Of a stretch of DNA of 64,000 bases, positions 44,186 through 52,521 are shown in pieces. The stretch lies in the NCBI GenBank assembly GCA_963830385.1, contig CAWHMD010000008.1, forward strand, positions 1,025,105-1,089,104, in the 5' to 3' direction. A program made the translations under genes and the position numbers. Source of the stretch: Bog-532 sp963830385. Its GTDB lineage: Bacteria; Actinomycetota; Actinomycetes; Streptosporangiales; Streptosporangiaceae. The notes under the pieces were generated by a model. It did no database searches and was not told where the DNA came from. It saw only the letters and a program-made list of their open reading frames with translations. Numbering within the stretch: the first letter of the stretch is position 1; every line of letters starts with the position of its first letter.

Positions 44186-45005
44186 AGAGGCGCTTCCGGT
44201 ACATGCGCTCGGCGACCGCGCTGCCGGCCAGCGCCAGGGCCAGCAGGTAGGCGACGTGCACGGCGGACCCGCCGAGGCCGGCGGTGCCCAGCGCGAGCGA
44301 GCGGCACAGCTCCACACCGTGCCACAGCGGGGTCACGTAGGCGACCGGCTGGAGCCAGCCGGGCAGCTGGCTGACCGGGAAGAACGTGCCGGAGAAGAGG
44401 AACAGCGGCACCATCACGAACCGCATGAGGACCGCGAAGCTGGTGTCCCTGGTCCGGGTCACCGACCAGGCCATCAGCGCGGGCGCGAACGCCAGGCCGG
44501 TCAGCACGGCCGCCGGCAGCGCCAGCACGGCCAGCGGCGAGCGGACCGCGCCGAACGCCGCGATCACGGCCAGGAAGACCCCGCAGTTCATGACCAGCCG
44601 GAGCGTGCCGAACATCAGATGGCCGCGGAACACGTCGGCCGGGCGCAGCGGGCTGGCCGCGGCCGCGAAGTAGTTCTGCATCCACTTGACCGAGCTGAGC
44701 ACCGGGTACATCGCCTCGCCGAACGCGGTCTGCATGGCGGTCGCGGCCAGCAGGCCCGGGGAGATGAAGGCCAGGTAGGTGACTCCGCCCAGGCCGGCGG
44801 CCGAGTGCCGGTTGACCAGCGTGCCCAGGCCCGCGCCCATCGCGCCCAGGTACAGCACCGGCCCCAGCACGCTGGAGATGACGCTCCCGCGCCAGGTCCG
44901 CCGGTAGTCGGTGAGCCAGTACCGGAACTCGCGGAACGCGAATCCCCACGGGCGGACCACGCGTTGAGGGCCCGGAGCCGGCCGGGCCGTGGCGGGGGCG
45001 GCCAT
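44178..45005 (-). CDS. ABC-2 type permease, first subunit
   Basis: 275 residues. FREFRYWLTDYRRTWRGSVI, YLAFISPGLLAATAMQTAFG and VKWMQNYFAAAASPLRPADV parallel the other permease, and the two have diverged from a common ancestor. The ATG at 45005 overlaps the ATPase stop. Two permeases plus one ATPase suggest a heterodimeric membrane part. Confidence 0.9.
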   Translation of the reverse strand: MAAPATARPAPGPQRVVRPWGFAFREFRYWLTDYRRTWRGSVISSVLGPVLYLGAMGAGLGTLVNRHSAAGLGGVTYLAFISPGLLAATAMQTAFGEAMYPVLSSVKWMQNYFAAAASPLRPADVFRGHLMFGTLRLVMNCGVFLAVIAAFGAVRSPLAVLALPAAVLTGLAFAPALMAWSVTRTRDTSFAVLMRFVMVPLFLFSGTFFPVSQLPGWLQPVAYVTPLWHGVELCRSLALGTAGLGGSAVHVAYLLALALAGSAVAERMYRKRLYE

Positions 45006-45979
45006 CAGTCGCCCAGCTGACGGCCGGTCAGCCGGAGGAACACGTCCTCCAGCGTGCTGCGCCGGGCCAGCGAGGTGATCGGCTCGACCCCGAGGGCGCG
45101 GGCCGCCTCCAGCGCCTGGTCACCGTTCCTGGTGTAGATGAGCACCCGGTCGGCCAGCACCTCCTGCCGCTCGGCGGGCAAGCTGGCCAGCTTCTCGGCC
45201 GCCTGCTCGTGGTCGGCCGGGTCGAAGCGCAGCTCCAGCACCTCGGGGGTCGAGTACCGCTCGATCAGCTGGCGCGGCGAGCCCTCGGCCACGATATGGC
45301 CGCCGTCCATCACCACCAGCCGGTCGCACAGCTGCTCAGCCTCGTCCATGTAATGGGTGGTCAGGATCAAGGTGACGCCGCGCTGCTTGAGCCGGAACAG
45401 CCGGTCCCAGACGATGTGCCGGGCCTGCGGGTCCAGCCCGGTGGTGGGCTCGTCGAGCAGCAGGATGTCGGGGTCGTTGATCAGCGAGCGGGCGATGACC
45501 AGCCGCCGCTTCATGCCGCCCGACAGCGGCTCCACCTGGTCCTCGGCCCGGTCGCTGAGCTGGACGAACTCCAGCAGGCTGGCCGCCCGCTCCCGGATCA
45601 CGGCCCGCGGCAGGCCGAAGTACCGGCCGTAGACGATCAGGTTCTCCCGGACGGTCAGCTCGAGGTCGAGCGTGTTCTCCTGCGGGACCACGCCCAGCCG
45701 GGCCCGGATCGCGGGGCCGGCCCTGACCGGGTCCTGCCCGAGGATGACCAGCTCGCCGCCGGTCGGCGGGGACACGCAGCCCACCATCCGCATGGTGGAG
45801 GATTTGCCGGCCCCGTTCGGCCCGAGGAACCCGAACGCCTCACCGCTGGTGATATCGAAGTCGATGCCGTCGACCGCGGTGAAGTCCCCGAACCGCTTGG
45901 TCAGGCCGCGGGCGCGCACAAGCACATCGGTTCGCTCGGGGTCTGGCACCCTCGCGACGTTACCTGGCGTCTCTGACAA
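45005..45979 (-). CDS. ABC exporter ATPase (NodI/DrrA-like)
   Basis: 324 residues from TTG 45979. LTKRFGDFTAVDGIDFDIT, Walker A GPNGAGKSS, LSGGMKRRLVIARSLINDP, Walker B ILLLDEPTTGLD and TTHYMDEAEQLCDRLVVM are complete. The sequence type is that of NodI and daunorubicin-resistance DrrA ATPases. It should drive export of a lipo-oligosaccharide or hydrophobic compound. No biosynthetic cluster is adjacent. Confidence 0.93.
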   Translation of the reverse strand: MSETPGNVARVPDPERTDVLVRARGLTKRFGDFTAVDGIDFDITSGEAFGFLGPNGAGKSSTMRMVGCVSPPTGGELVILGQDPVRAGPAIRARLGVVPQENTLDLELTVRENLIVYGRYFGLPRAVIRERAASLLEFVQLSDRAEDQVEPLSGGMKRRLVIARSLINDPDILLLDEPTTGLDPQARHIVWDRLFRLKQRGVTLILTTHYMDEAEQLCDRLVVMDGGHIVAEGSPRQLIERYSTPEVLELRFDPADHEQAAEKLASLPAERQEVLADRVLIYTRNGDQALEAARALGVEPITSLARRSTLEDVFLRLTGRQLGD

Positions 45980-46057
45980 TTTAATAACCGTTTTCCCCCC
46001 ACCACCGGTGTAACCGAAGATCGGGGGGTAACCTCAACAAACGATCGGCACGGGGAA

Positions 46058-46666
46058 ATGACGACGCGGGAAGGGACCGTTTACCTGGTGAAATACATCC
46101 GTGAGACTTACCAGCGCTTCACGGTGCTCATCCACGAGGTCCTGAAGTTCGCCATCGTCGGGGGCATCGGGTTCGTCGTTCAGATCGGGGTGACCGACGG
46201 CCTGCACCTGGGCCTGGGCATGGGCCCGGTCACCGCGACCGCGATCGGCTACGTCATCTCGGCCACGGTCACGTTCCTGGGGAACCGGCACTGGGCGTTC
46301 AAGCACCGCCAGGGCAAGGGCCTGCGGCACGAGACGCTGATGTTCGTGTTCCTCAACGCGATCGCCCTGGGCATCCAGGAGGCGGTCGTCGCGATCGTCC
46401 ACTACGGCATGCACCAGACCGGCGGCCTGGCGTTCAACATCGCCACCGTCCTGGGCATCGGCCTCGGCACGATCTTCCGCCTCTGGTCCTACCGGAAGTT
46501 CGTCTTCCTGGAGGTCAAGGAGGCGCCCTCGCTGGCCGAGCAGGTCAAGCCGGTCGTCACCGGCCACGGCGTGGCCCACGCCCCCGTCAGCGAGATGAAC
46601 GACCCGTCCTCCGAGGAACAGGGGCAGGACCGCGAGCGGGTCCACCCGGAGCCATCGATCGGCTGA
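46058..46666 (+). CDS. GtrA-family membrane protein
   Basis: 202 residues. EVLKFAIVGGIGFVVQIGVT, ATVTFLGNRHWAFKHRQGKG and LGTIFRLWSYRKFVFLEVKE are the GtrA pattern with four transmembrane helices. GtrA proteins are thought to flip lipid-linked sugars for cell-envelope glycosylation. The acidic C-terminal 50 residues are cytosolic and unusual in length. It is divergent from the ABC exporter and followed by a strong terminator. Confidence 0.9.
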   Translation: MTTREGTVYLVKYIRETYQRFTVLIHEVLKFAIVGGIGFVVQIGVTDGLHLGLGMGPVTATAIGYVISATVTFLGNRHWAFKHRQGKGLRHETLMFVFLNAIALGIQEAVVAIVHYGMHQTGGLAFNIATVLGIGLGTIFRLWSYRKFVFLEVKEAPSLAEQVKPVVTGHGVAHAPVSEMNDPSSEEQGQDRERVHPEPSIG

Positions 46667-46693
46667 TTGCCGAGGCTTTCGCTGGAAGCTTTG

Positions 46694-46731
46694 GAGCCCG
46701 TCCACCTCGTTGTGGGCGGGCTCTTTCGTTT
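46694..46731 (+). terminator. Rho-independent terminator after gtrA
   Basis: GAGCCCGTCCAC pairs with GTGGGCGGGCTC (11 of 12, with one G-U pair) around a 6-base loop, followed by TTTCGTTT. It lies 28 bases after the GtrA stop, between convergent genes. Confidence 0.88.
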
Positions 46732-46772
46732 CGTGCCCGGCGGTGGCACGGGTCACACCCGCCCCGTGAGCC

Positions 46773-47650
46773 TCAGCAGCCTTGGCCCTCGGGGACCAGG
46801 TCGAGCTTCTGGGCCAGCACAGTATTGGCCTGCGCCTGGGTGAGGGTGCCGACCGCGACCAGGCGGTTCACCACGTGGATCTCCCGGTTGCGGGCGTTCT
46901 CCGGGTTGGTGCGCGGGTCGTCGGCGGTCGGCGCGTTGACCACGCCGGCCAGGAACGCGGCCTCGGGCCAGCTCAGGTTGGCCGGCTGGACGCCGAAGTA
47001 CCCGCAGCTGGCCTGCTGCAGCCCGTAGTAGTTGTTGCCGTAGTAGGCGATCTCGGCGTACATCTGCAGGATCTGCGGCTTGGTGTAGTGCAGGTTGAGC
47101 TTGACCGCGAGCACGACCTGCTCGGTCTCCACCGTCCAGCCGGACCGCCCCTTGGTGTAGAGGTTCTTGGCCAGCTGCTGCTCGAGCGTGCTGCCGCCCT
47201 GGTCCGGGTGGCCGGTGATGTTCCCCCAGACCAGCCGGGCTACCGCCAGCGGGTCCACCCCGGGGTCGGTGTAGAACCGGTGGTCCTCGGTGGCCGTCAG
47301 CGCCTGGGTGAACCGTTCCGGCGGCTGGACCCCCGGGTAGCTGATCTGGTGGGAGACGGCCTGCTCCTGCACCAGCGCAGGCGCGTTGCTGACCGAGGGC
47401 GTGAGCACCCAGAGCCCGCCGCACACCACGACCAGCAGGATGATGACGACCAGCAGGGTCTTGAACAGCCGCCGGGGCCAGCGACGCCCGGTGCGGGCCT
47501 TGGAGGGACGGCGCGCCGACCGGGTCGGCCTTGGCTGCCGGGACGGCCTTGCTGCCGGCGGTAGGGGCGGGTGTCGCCGCCCGGATCCTCGTACCAGCCA
47601 CCAGAGCCCGCGGACCAGGAATCCTGCGACGACGTCCCGTGGGCGCTCAC
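46773..47650 (-). CDS. Monofunctional peptidoglycan glycosyltransferase (GT51), probable frameshift near the N-terminus
   Basis: The catalytic part is intact: EDHRFYTDPGVDPLAVARLV, DQGGSTLEQQLAKNLYTKG and VVLAVKLNLHYTKPQILQMY, then NNYYGLQQASCGYFGV. There is no transpeptidase domain. Translation from GTG 47650 (GGGGAGGA upstream) gives MSAHGTSSQDSWSAG and GWYEDPGGDTRPYRR, but the membrane helix LFKTLLVVIILLVVVCGGLW continues in a different frame, so a one-base indel lies at about 47480-47580. The usual His of the EDxxFxxHxG motif is Asp. It should polymerise lipid II outside the membrane if the frame is restored. Confidence 0.75.
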
Positions 47651-47987
47651 TGGCGCGGTTCCTCCCCGTGGTCCGGTGCTGCTGGGTGGCTAGATGGCGT
47701 GTCCACGCTTCAATCTAGGTGGTTGACGTCGTGCCTGAGGGTGGGCGGGACGGCGTGTCGCCGCGATGGTCTGAGCTTCCAGGAACCTGGAAGGCGTTAC
47801 CTGCACTGTCTAAGCGCCGGGCGGCCGCGGAGTGTCACTCCCCCGCTACCCGGGTCGGGGGCTGGCCGCGGGCTCGGAGTGCGGCGCCGGCCGGTGCGCC
47901 GTCGGTGCTGGCGTGGTCCCGGGAAGTCCCGCACTACGCTAAGGTAGGTGAGCCTGCTGCGCGCAGCGGGTGTGCGCGCCAGCGCAC
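47651..47987. other. Intergenic region before tRNA-Pro
   Basis: No supported gene. It must hold the tRNA promoter; TACGCT/TAAGGT-like hexamers at about 47935-47944 are possible -10 elements but not convincing. Confidence 0.4.
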
Positions 47988-48061
47988 CGGGACGTGGCCC
48001 AGCTTGGTAGGGCACTTGACTGGGGGTCAAGGGGTCGCGGGTTCAAATCCCGCCGTCCCGA
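47988..48061 (+). tRNA. tRNA-Pro (anticodon GGG)
   Basis: The cloverleaf is complete. The acceptor stem CGGGACG/CGTCCCG, the D-arm, the anticodon stem CTTGA/TCAAG with loop CTGGGGG (anticodon GGG at 48022-48024), the T-arm GCGGG-TTCAAAT-CCCGC and discriminator A at 48061 all fit. CCA is not encoded. The gene keeps its full sequence although an element is integrated in its 3' half. Confidence 0.96.
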
Positions 48062-48062
48062 C
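48020..48062 (+). repeat. attL core of element A (3' half of tRNA-Pro)
   Basis: 43 bases from the anticodon loop to one base past the discriminator. The same 43 bases occur at 51368-51410 without mismatch and at 58198-58240 with one mismatch. This is the classic crossover region for tyrosine integrases that target tRNA genes. Confidence 0.9.
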
Positions 48063-48096
48063 AGAGTTTGTCGCAGCTCGTCGGCTTGATCATCTG

Positions 48097-49128
48097 TTAG
48101 ACCACTCGGAGCTGGGGACCATTTGGGGACCGGCGCACCGAGATGTGGGCGCTCAGGGCGTCCCCGGCGTCGGTGATCGACTGGTCATCCGGGTGCAGGT
48201 AGCGCTGCGTCGTGGACAGTGATCCGTGCCCGGCGATCTTCCGCAGGACGTGCACCTGGACGCCCGCATCAGCCAGCCAGGTCAGCCCGGTGTGACGCAG
48301 GTCGTGACGGCGAAGGTGCTCATACCCGAGGCGGGTCACCACCTCGTCCCAATGGGTGGCATCGCGCAGCACTGCGGTGGAGATCCGCCCGCCGCGAGGG
48401 CCAGTGAACAGACGGCCGTCCGGTTCGTGCACCACGTCCAGGCGGGCGGCGACCAGCTCGCGGGCCTCTTCGATGATCGGCACCTTCCGGGCTCGCTTGC
48501 CCTTTGTCGCTTTGTCGATCAGGCCACCGGGGCCGGGCGTGGTCTGACGGCGGACGGTCCAGATCCACCGGTCACGGTCAATGTCGGCTTTACGGACGCC
48601 GGACACCTCACCGATGCGCGCCGCCGTGGAGGCCGCGAAGGTGATCACCTCACCCCAGCCTGCGTAGTGGTCAGCCGACCGCTCGACCAGCGCGGCAGCC
48701 AGCCGCATCAGGGTGTCCCAGTCCGGCAGCGCCAGAGACCGCGGATCGTCCAGTTCGTCCTCGGCACGCTGATACTCGCGCTGCCAGCCGGTCACCTTGG
48801 CCGGGTTGCGGTCGATGATGCCGTCACGGACGGCCTGCTCCATCACGCGGACGAGCATGGCGAGGCTGTTCTTCACCGTCGATCGGCTGCACTCGTCCGC
48901 GATCCAGGCATGCACCACACGGTCAACGGCACCGTTAGTGGTCATGCGCACTGGCAGGTGCCCGAGCGAGGGAACCACCCGCTTGCGCCAGCCCGCGAGG
49001 TACGGGTCCAGGGTCTCGGCCTCCAGGCCGCGCAGGGCCAGCGGCATCACCGCGTCGCCGTACTCAGCCAGGCTCATGGTCGCCGCGACCGGGTCCACCT
49101 CACCGGCTATCCGCAGCCACGACGGCAC
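48097..49128 (-). CDS. int: Tyrosine-type site-specific integrase of element A
   Basis: 343 residues from GTG 49128. The N-terminal SAM-like domain includes ECSRSTVKNSLAMLVRVMEQ. Catalytic residues are Arg 171 (STAARIGEVSG), His 275 and Arg 278 (RRHDLRHTGL), His 301 (AGHGSLS) and Tyr 310 (TTQRYLHP), so the site is complete. It should recombine attP with the tRNA-Pro attB. The N-terminus looks slightly short for the family, and no strong ribosome-binding site precedes the GTG. Its last codons include the left arm-type repeat. Confidence 0.93.
   Translation of the reverse strand: MPSWLRIAGEVDPVAATMSLAEYGDAVMPLALRGLEAETLDPYLAGWRKRVVPSLGHLPVRMTTNGAVDRVVHAWIADECSRSTVKNSLAMLVRVMEQAVRDGIIDRNPAKVTGWQREYQRAEDELDDPRSLALPDWDTLMRLAAALVERSADHYAGWGEVITFAASTAARIGEVSGVRKADIDRDRWIWTVRRQTTPGPGGLIDKATKGKRARKVPIIEEARELVAARLDVVHEPDGRLFTGPRGGRISTAVLRDATHWDEVVTRLGYEHLRRHDLRHTGLTWLADAGVQVHVLRKIAGHGSLSTTQRYLHPDDQSITDAGDALSAHISVRRSPNGPQLRVV
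48113..48131. repeat. Left arm-type repeat of element A
   Basis: TGGGGACCATTTGGGGACC lies 50 bases inside attL. It matches the copy at 51252-51270 in 18 of 19 positions and in the same orientation. Each copy is itself a double TGGGGACC motif. Confidence 0.7.
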
Positions 49129-49166
49129 GCACCTGCTGTAGCAGTTCGCGGCCCTCCGCTTGCCAG

Positions 49167-49448
49167 CTATTCGTAGCCGCTAGCTCTGACCAGTGCCTCA
49201 GCGAGGATCTTCCAGGTCGCGGATTGTGGAAATTGCTCGCCACGCCAGGCGTAGAAGCCGGGTAGACCCTCAAGCGATCCCGCTAGTGCGTCGAGGAAGC
49301 GTTCCAACGTCGGGTTTTCCCACTCGTTAGGGTGAGCCCGCAGGTCAGCGAGCATACGCTCGACGACCTGCGCGACGTCGGTGTGGCTGCTGACCTGGCT
49401 GAGGTCGCCGACCTTTGCAAACCTGCCAGTGTCCCACGGGCCGTTCAT
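49167..49448 (-). CDS. DUF7660-type hypothetical protein
   Basis: 93 residues. RMLADLRAHPNEWENPTLER, FLDALAGSLEGLPGFYAWRG and SATWKILAEALVRASGYE match a small family found across actinobacteria, often next to mobile or immunity genes; the function is unknown. ATG 49448 gives a start consistent with family length. It lies directly upstream of the integrase gene on the same strand. Confidence 0.65.
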   Translation of the reverse strand: MNGPWDTGRFAKVGDLSQVSSHTDVAQVVERMLADLRAHPNEWENPTLERFLDALAGSLEGLPGFYAWRGEQFPQSATWKILAEALVRASGYE

Positions 49449-49657
49449 ACGAGCGATGATTCCAGATCGTTGCCCCCGCCACACCTTGAGGGAGGGCAGT
49501 GGGGGCAAGGTCAGGATCGACGCTGATCGATCGGACGAGGCCAGGTCCGTAAAGCTCCAGGTAAGACCACTGTGTAGCGCAGCTCGCCGTGACAGGACAC
49601 CTCTCGGCTCACCTCTCGGCTCATTTCGCTGCCCAATTGAGCCGTATTTGATCAAGG

Positions 49658-49745
49658 CGGCGCTGCTCCGCAGCGCCGCGCCCGGCCGCGCTTCGCGTCC
49701 GGCCTCCGGCCTTGGCGGCCCCGGCCGGACGCGGCGCGGCCGGGC
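49658..49745. other. Large GC-rich inverted repeats in a gene-free stretch
   Basis: The gap between the DUF7660 and EEP genes contains a perfect 9-bp hairpin (49658-49678, CGGCGCTGC-TCC-GCAGCGCCG). Next to it is a second inverted repeat with arms of about 23 bp (49680-49704 against 49723-49745, one 2-base bulge). It could be a terminator for the EEP gene or a functional cruciform. No coding capacity is apparent. Confidence 0.7.
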
Positions 49746-49802
49746 CAAGCTGCGCAGCACTTCCCCTGTCAGTGAGGCCGATACGGCAAGAAGAACTCGG
49801 GC

Positions 49803-50603
49803 CTACGGACTACGCGGAGGCGGTTCAAGCTCCACAGCGAGTCCATAGTGGTCACTGGCGCTAGTACGCCCCTGGTCAAACACCCGGCCGCAGCTGCGTA
49901 TACGAAGAGTGGGACCGCTGGAGCCGCACCGGACCAAGACGTGATCGATGCCACGAAACGGCCAATCGAAATCCACCTGGTTTGGGTTTTCCGGAATGTA
50001 CGTAGCCAGCGGTTCGCCCGGATGAACAGCCTCCCAGGCGTTGCGGTAACAGACGCTTGTGCCATCAATGACGTGGCGCCCAGTCCAGAACCTCATGCTG
50101 TCCGAGGCGCTATCGGCGTCCATGTCCCCAGCCACGATCACATGCCCCGGTGACTCCGCGACAAGCGTCTCCAGCCTGCCTGCCGCCGCCACCGTCTGCA
50201 TGCAGCGTTCCCGCTCATGGTCCAGCTGGTAGTCGGGAAAGTGGTTAGCCACCCAAATCCGGCCGAATGGCTCCGGCGCGAGGACTTCGGTCACCAGACA
50301 GGTACACGCGAAGTCGTAGGTGCGCTCGGTGAGATGGAAATCAATCTCAAACACACGGCCGAACGGCCACCTGCTGGCCGTTGTAATTCCCTGGCCATCA
50401 GCTTCACGGTGCTCCTGCTGCGCAAGGTGATAGCCAGAGTCCAGAATCTCGGCCGCCTGGTCGGTGTCATTGGTAAGAATCGTCTCCTGCAGCGCGATGA
50501 TGTCCGCGCCCAAAGCACGAAAGCCTTCCTGGAACACCGGCAGGCGGGTAGCCCAATCACCGCGCATCCCCCACGTGTTAAGCGTAATGAACCGCATGAT
50601 CAC
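49803..50603 (-). CDS. Endonuclease/exonuclease/phosphatase (EEP) superfamily protein
   Basis: 266 residues from GTG 50603 with GGAGAAAG upstream (or ATG 50597). The fold is shown by MRFITLNTWGMRGDW, DIIALQETILTNDTDQAAEI (catalytic Glu), VANHFPDYQLDHERER, VIVAGDMDADSASDSMRFW, FRGIDHVLVRCG and SASDHYGLAVEL. All Mg-dependent active-site residues appear present. Substrates in the family range from DNA to phospholipids and inositol phosphates. It is cargo of element A; whether it aids the element or the host is unknown. Confidence 0.83.
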   Translation of the reverse strand: MIMRFITLNTWGMRGDWATRLPVFQEGFRALGADIIALQETILTNDTDQAAEILDSGYHLAQQEHREADGQGITTASRWPFGRVFEIDFHLTERTYDFACTCLVTEVLAPEPFGRIWVANHFPDYQLDHERERCMQTVAAAGRLETLVAESPGHVIVAGDMDADSASDSMRFWTGRHVIDGTSVCYRNAWEAVHPGEPLATYIPENPNQVDFDWPFRGIDHVLVRCGSSGPTLRIRSCGRVFDQGRTSASDHYGLAVELEPPPRSP

Positions 50604-50894
50604 ATCTTTCTCCGGTTAGGGCCAGCGCCGTCCGCAGGCTGTGCTGCTTAGGGGTCTCACCCGGTCCGAGATCGTATTCCGCCGTCCGCTCCGGTCAAGC
50701 AGCGGCTGAACGCATGATCCTTTGGCCTGCCCCCTCCACACGAGCACAACCCAGCTCGCGCGGAGCCTCTGGCACTCCAAAGCATCAAGCAGCCGCAACT
50801 TGACCTCCACTCCCGGCTCCACAACCTCGGCACCTATCGGGTGAAGGCCCCAGGCTGTTCCCCCCTCTGGTGGCCGAGGCGGAAGGAGCAGGCG

Positions 50895-51230
50895 GTGGCC
50901 CCTCTCATGGCAGACCAGGCAGCAGGTGCAGGCCAACCCGGCAGGCGATCCAGTGTCAAGACCAGGTTGACACCAAACCGGCGGCGGCGGCCGGTCGAAA
51001 ACGACGAGTACACCCGGTTCGTCCGACGCGTTGTGCGCGCCTACGCCAGGCGAGTTGCGAGCGGCGACGCTGACGCCTTGGCCGACATGACCGGGCTCGC
51101 CACCGAGCTGGACGAGGCCATCGCCCAAGCCGTCATCGGGCTGCGGGAGGCCGGGTACTCCTGGGCTGAGATCGCGGGCCGCCTCGGCGTCAGCCGCCAG
51201 GCAGCACAGCAGCGCTGGGGCCGTCGCTAG
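50895..51230 (+). CDS. Helix-turn-helix DNA-binding protein of element A
   Basis: About 111 residues from GTG 50895 with GGAAGGAG 6 bases upstream. ENDEYTRFVRRVVRAYARRV, DALADMTGLATELDEAIAQA and GYSWAEIAGRLGVSRQAAQQ show a helical domain ending in a HTH of the sigma-70 region 4-like kind. Similar proteins are widespread in actinobacteria without assigned function. It may regulate the element. The end lies 137 bases from attR. Confidence 0.75.
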   Translation: MAPLMADQAAGAGQPGRRSSVKTRLTPNRRRRPVENDEYTRFVRRVVRAYARRVASGDADALADMTGLATELDEAIAQAVIGLREAGYSWAEIAGRLGVSRQAAQQRWGRR

Positions 51231-51251
51231 AGCCAGCCAGGTTTCCGAATC

Positions 51252-51270
51252 TGGGGACCATCTGGGGACC
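51252..51270. repeat. Right arm-type repeat of element A
   Basis: TGGGGACCATCTGGGGACC lies 97 bases before attR; one mismatch to the left copy at 48113. In the excised circle the two copies would flank attP as direct repeats. Confidence 0.7.
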
Positions 51271-51367
51271 ACACGCTACGCACGCACCCGGACAAGCCCC
51301 ACGTCGTCAAACCTCACGCCGCACCCGCACAACCCTTCTGAGCTGCGAAAACGCCTACTCCAACGTC

Positions 51368-51410
51368 CTGGGGGTCAAGGGGTCGCGGGTTCAAATCCCG
51401 CCGTCCCGAC
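51368..51410 (+). repeat. attR of element A / attL of element B
   Basis: Exact 43-bp copy of tRNA-Pro 48020-48062. Together with the next ten bases (TGGTCAGAGG) it matches 58198-58250 except at one position. Only a half tRNA is present, so it is not a second tRNA gene. Confidence 0.9.
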
Positions 51411-51465
51411 TGGTCAGAGGCAACTTGCGATCATGGAGTTGACCTCTGAGCGTCTAACTGAGTGA

Positions 51466-51683
51466 CTATGGCTCAGGTTGCGCCTCAGGCCCGAAGATCC
51501 GGTCCATGGTTTCCGCGCCCTGGACGATGACGGGCCGGATCTGCTGCCGGTACACGGTCTCGGTTACCGCCGTGCTGGTGTGGCCGACCAGACGGGCGAT
51601 GTGCTCGATCGGCATTCCGTCATCGGACAGCAGCGACACGAAGCTATGGCGCAGCTCGCGGGCTGTCCACTCCCGACGTTGAC
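51466..51683 (-). pseudogene. Tyrosine integrase, C-terminal remnant
   Basis: About 72 residues. ARELRHSFVSLLSDDGMPIE, HIARLVGHTSTAVTETVYRQ and VIVQGAETMDRIFG carry the last catalytic Arg, His and Tyr of an integrase resembling those of actinomycete integrative elements. The catalytic core upstream is missing; a plus-strand gene fragment begins where homology ends (about 51680), so a deletion joined the two. Confidence 0.8.
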
Positions 51684-51851
51684 ACTGCCGTGGCCGAGGG
51701 CGAGAAGGCACTCAGCAACTCACGGAAGTCCCTGCCATCGCTGCTGATGGCCAGCCGAGACCTGACGCGAGTCCTGACGGATCTGTACCCGGCCGAGGCA
51801 AGCACTCAGCAGTACGTGGACCACCTGCACGTGCTCGGCAGCCCTGCCTGA
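51675..51851 (+). pseudogene. C-terminal fragment of an unidentified gene
   Basis: An open frame, DVDTAVAEGEKALSNSRKSL, then MASRDLTRVLTDLYPAEAST and YVDHLHVLGSPA, ends at TGA 51851. It has natural-looking amino-acid composition but no start codon and no domain I recognise. It is joined at its 5' end to the integrase remnant. Confidence 0.4.
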
Positions 51852-52521
51852 GGTTTTTGTCGGTGACAGTTTTCTAGGCCGACGGGGGCCACCCGGCCTG
51901 TGTGAGAACTTTCTGTACGGTTTCGTGCGCCACGAGGCGCTATGGACCGGGCGGGATGAAAGGGCCCGCCGCTGGCCTGTCGCAGCAGGCTGGTGAAGCT
52001 GAGGGCAGCCTGATCGGGGAGGTGCCGGGGAGGGTGGGAGCGGCCCTGACAATGCCGGGACGGACCGGTACTGCCAGACGGTCCGGGCCCGGTGAGCGCG
52101 GTGAGAAGGTGTAACTCGTGTGATCCAGTGGTGGAACCCCGGTGAGAGAGAACCGGCTCGAACCTGGTGGATGCGGGCCGGGCAGCAGTGCGCGGTAGAC
52201 CTTGGAACGGGTTGATCGACTCCGGCATGGCCACGAATGGCGGTGCTGGTGGTGACGGGGAATGCCTGCGGCGTACTCGTGGCTGGGCTGCCGGGGAATA
52301 GCGGGGCACCGTGCTCATTGACCGGTTCGTGGTGAACGTGGGAACCATCCCCGGCCTGCCCGTGGGCCCGGCCGGCCAGGCCGGTCGCGGGCAGGCCGTC
52401 TGCTGCTGGCCCGGGGATGGGGCGGAGCCTCCGTAGTGGTCCGGGCGCGGGAAAGCCGCGCACATGGCGAAGGGAGGCAGCGTGCCCGCAGCGTGCGGGC
52501 TGGAATGCCAGGAGGCCGCCG

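Larger units (their letters stand above)
48020..51410. mobile_element. Integrative element A at tRNA-Pro
   Basis: A 3.3-kb segment bounded by two identical 43-bp copies of the tRNA 3' half. An intact integrase gene abuts the tRNA and points toward it, and near-identical 19-bp direct repeats lie inside each end. Cargo is a DUF7660 protein, an endonuclease/exonuclease/phosphatase-family protein and a HTH protein. There are no replication or conjugation genes, so it is either a small satellite-like element or a deletion derivative of an actinomycete integrative element. Confidence 0.85.

Noticed and set aside
46753..47601. A 282-codon minus-strand frame over the GT51 gene
   Set aside because: It lies in a third frame with Gly/Arg/Ala-rich composition, while the GT51 motifs are in the 46773-47429 frame.
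48097..51230. Prophage
   Set aside because: No capsid, terminase, portal, tail or lysis genes; only an integrase and small cargo.
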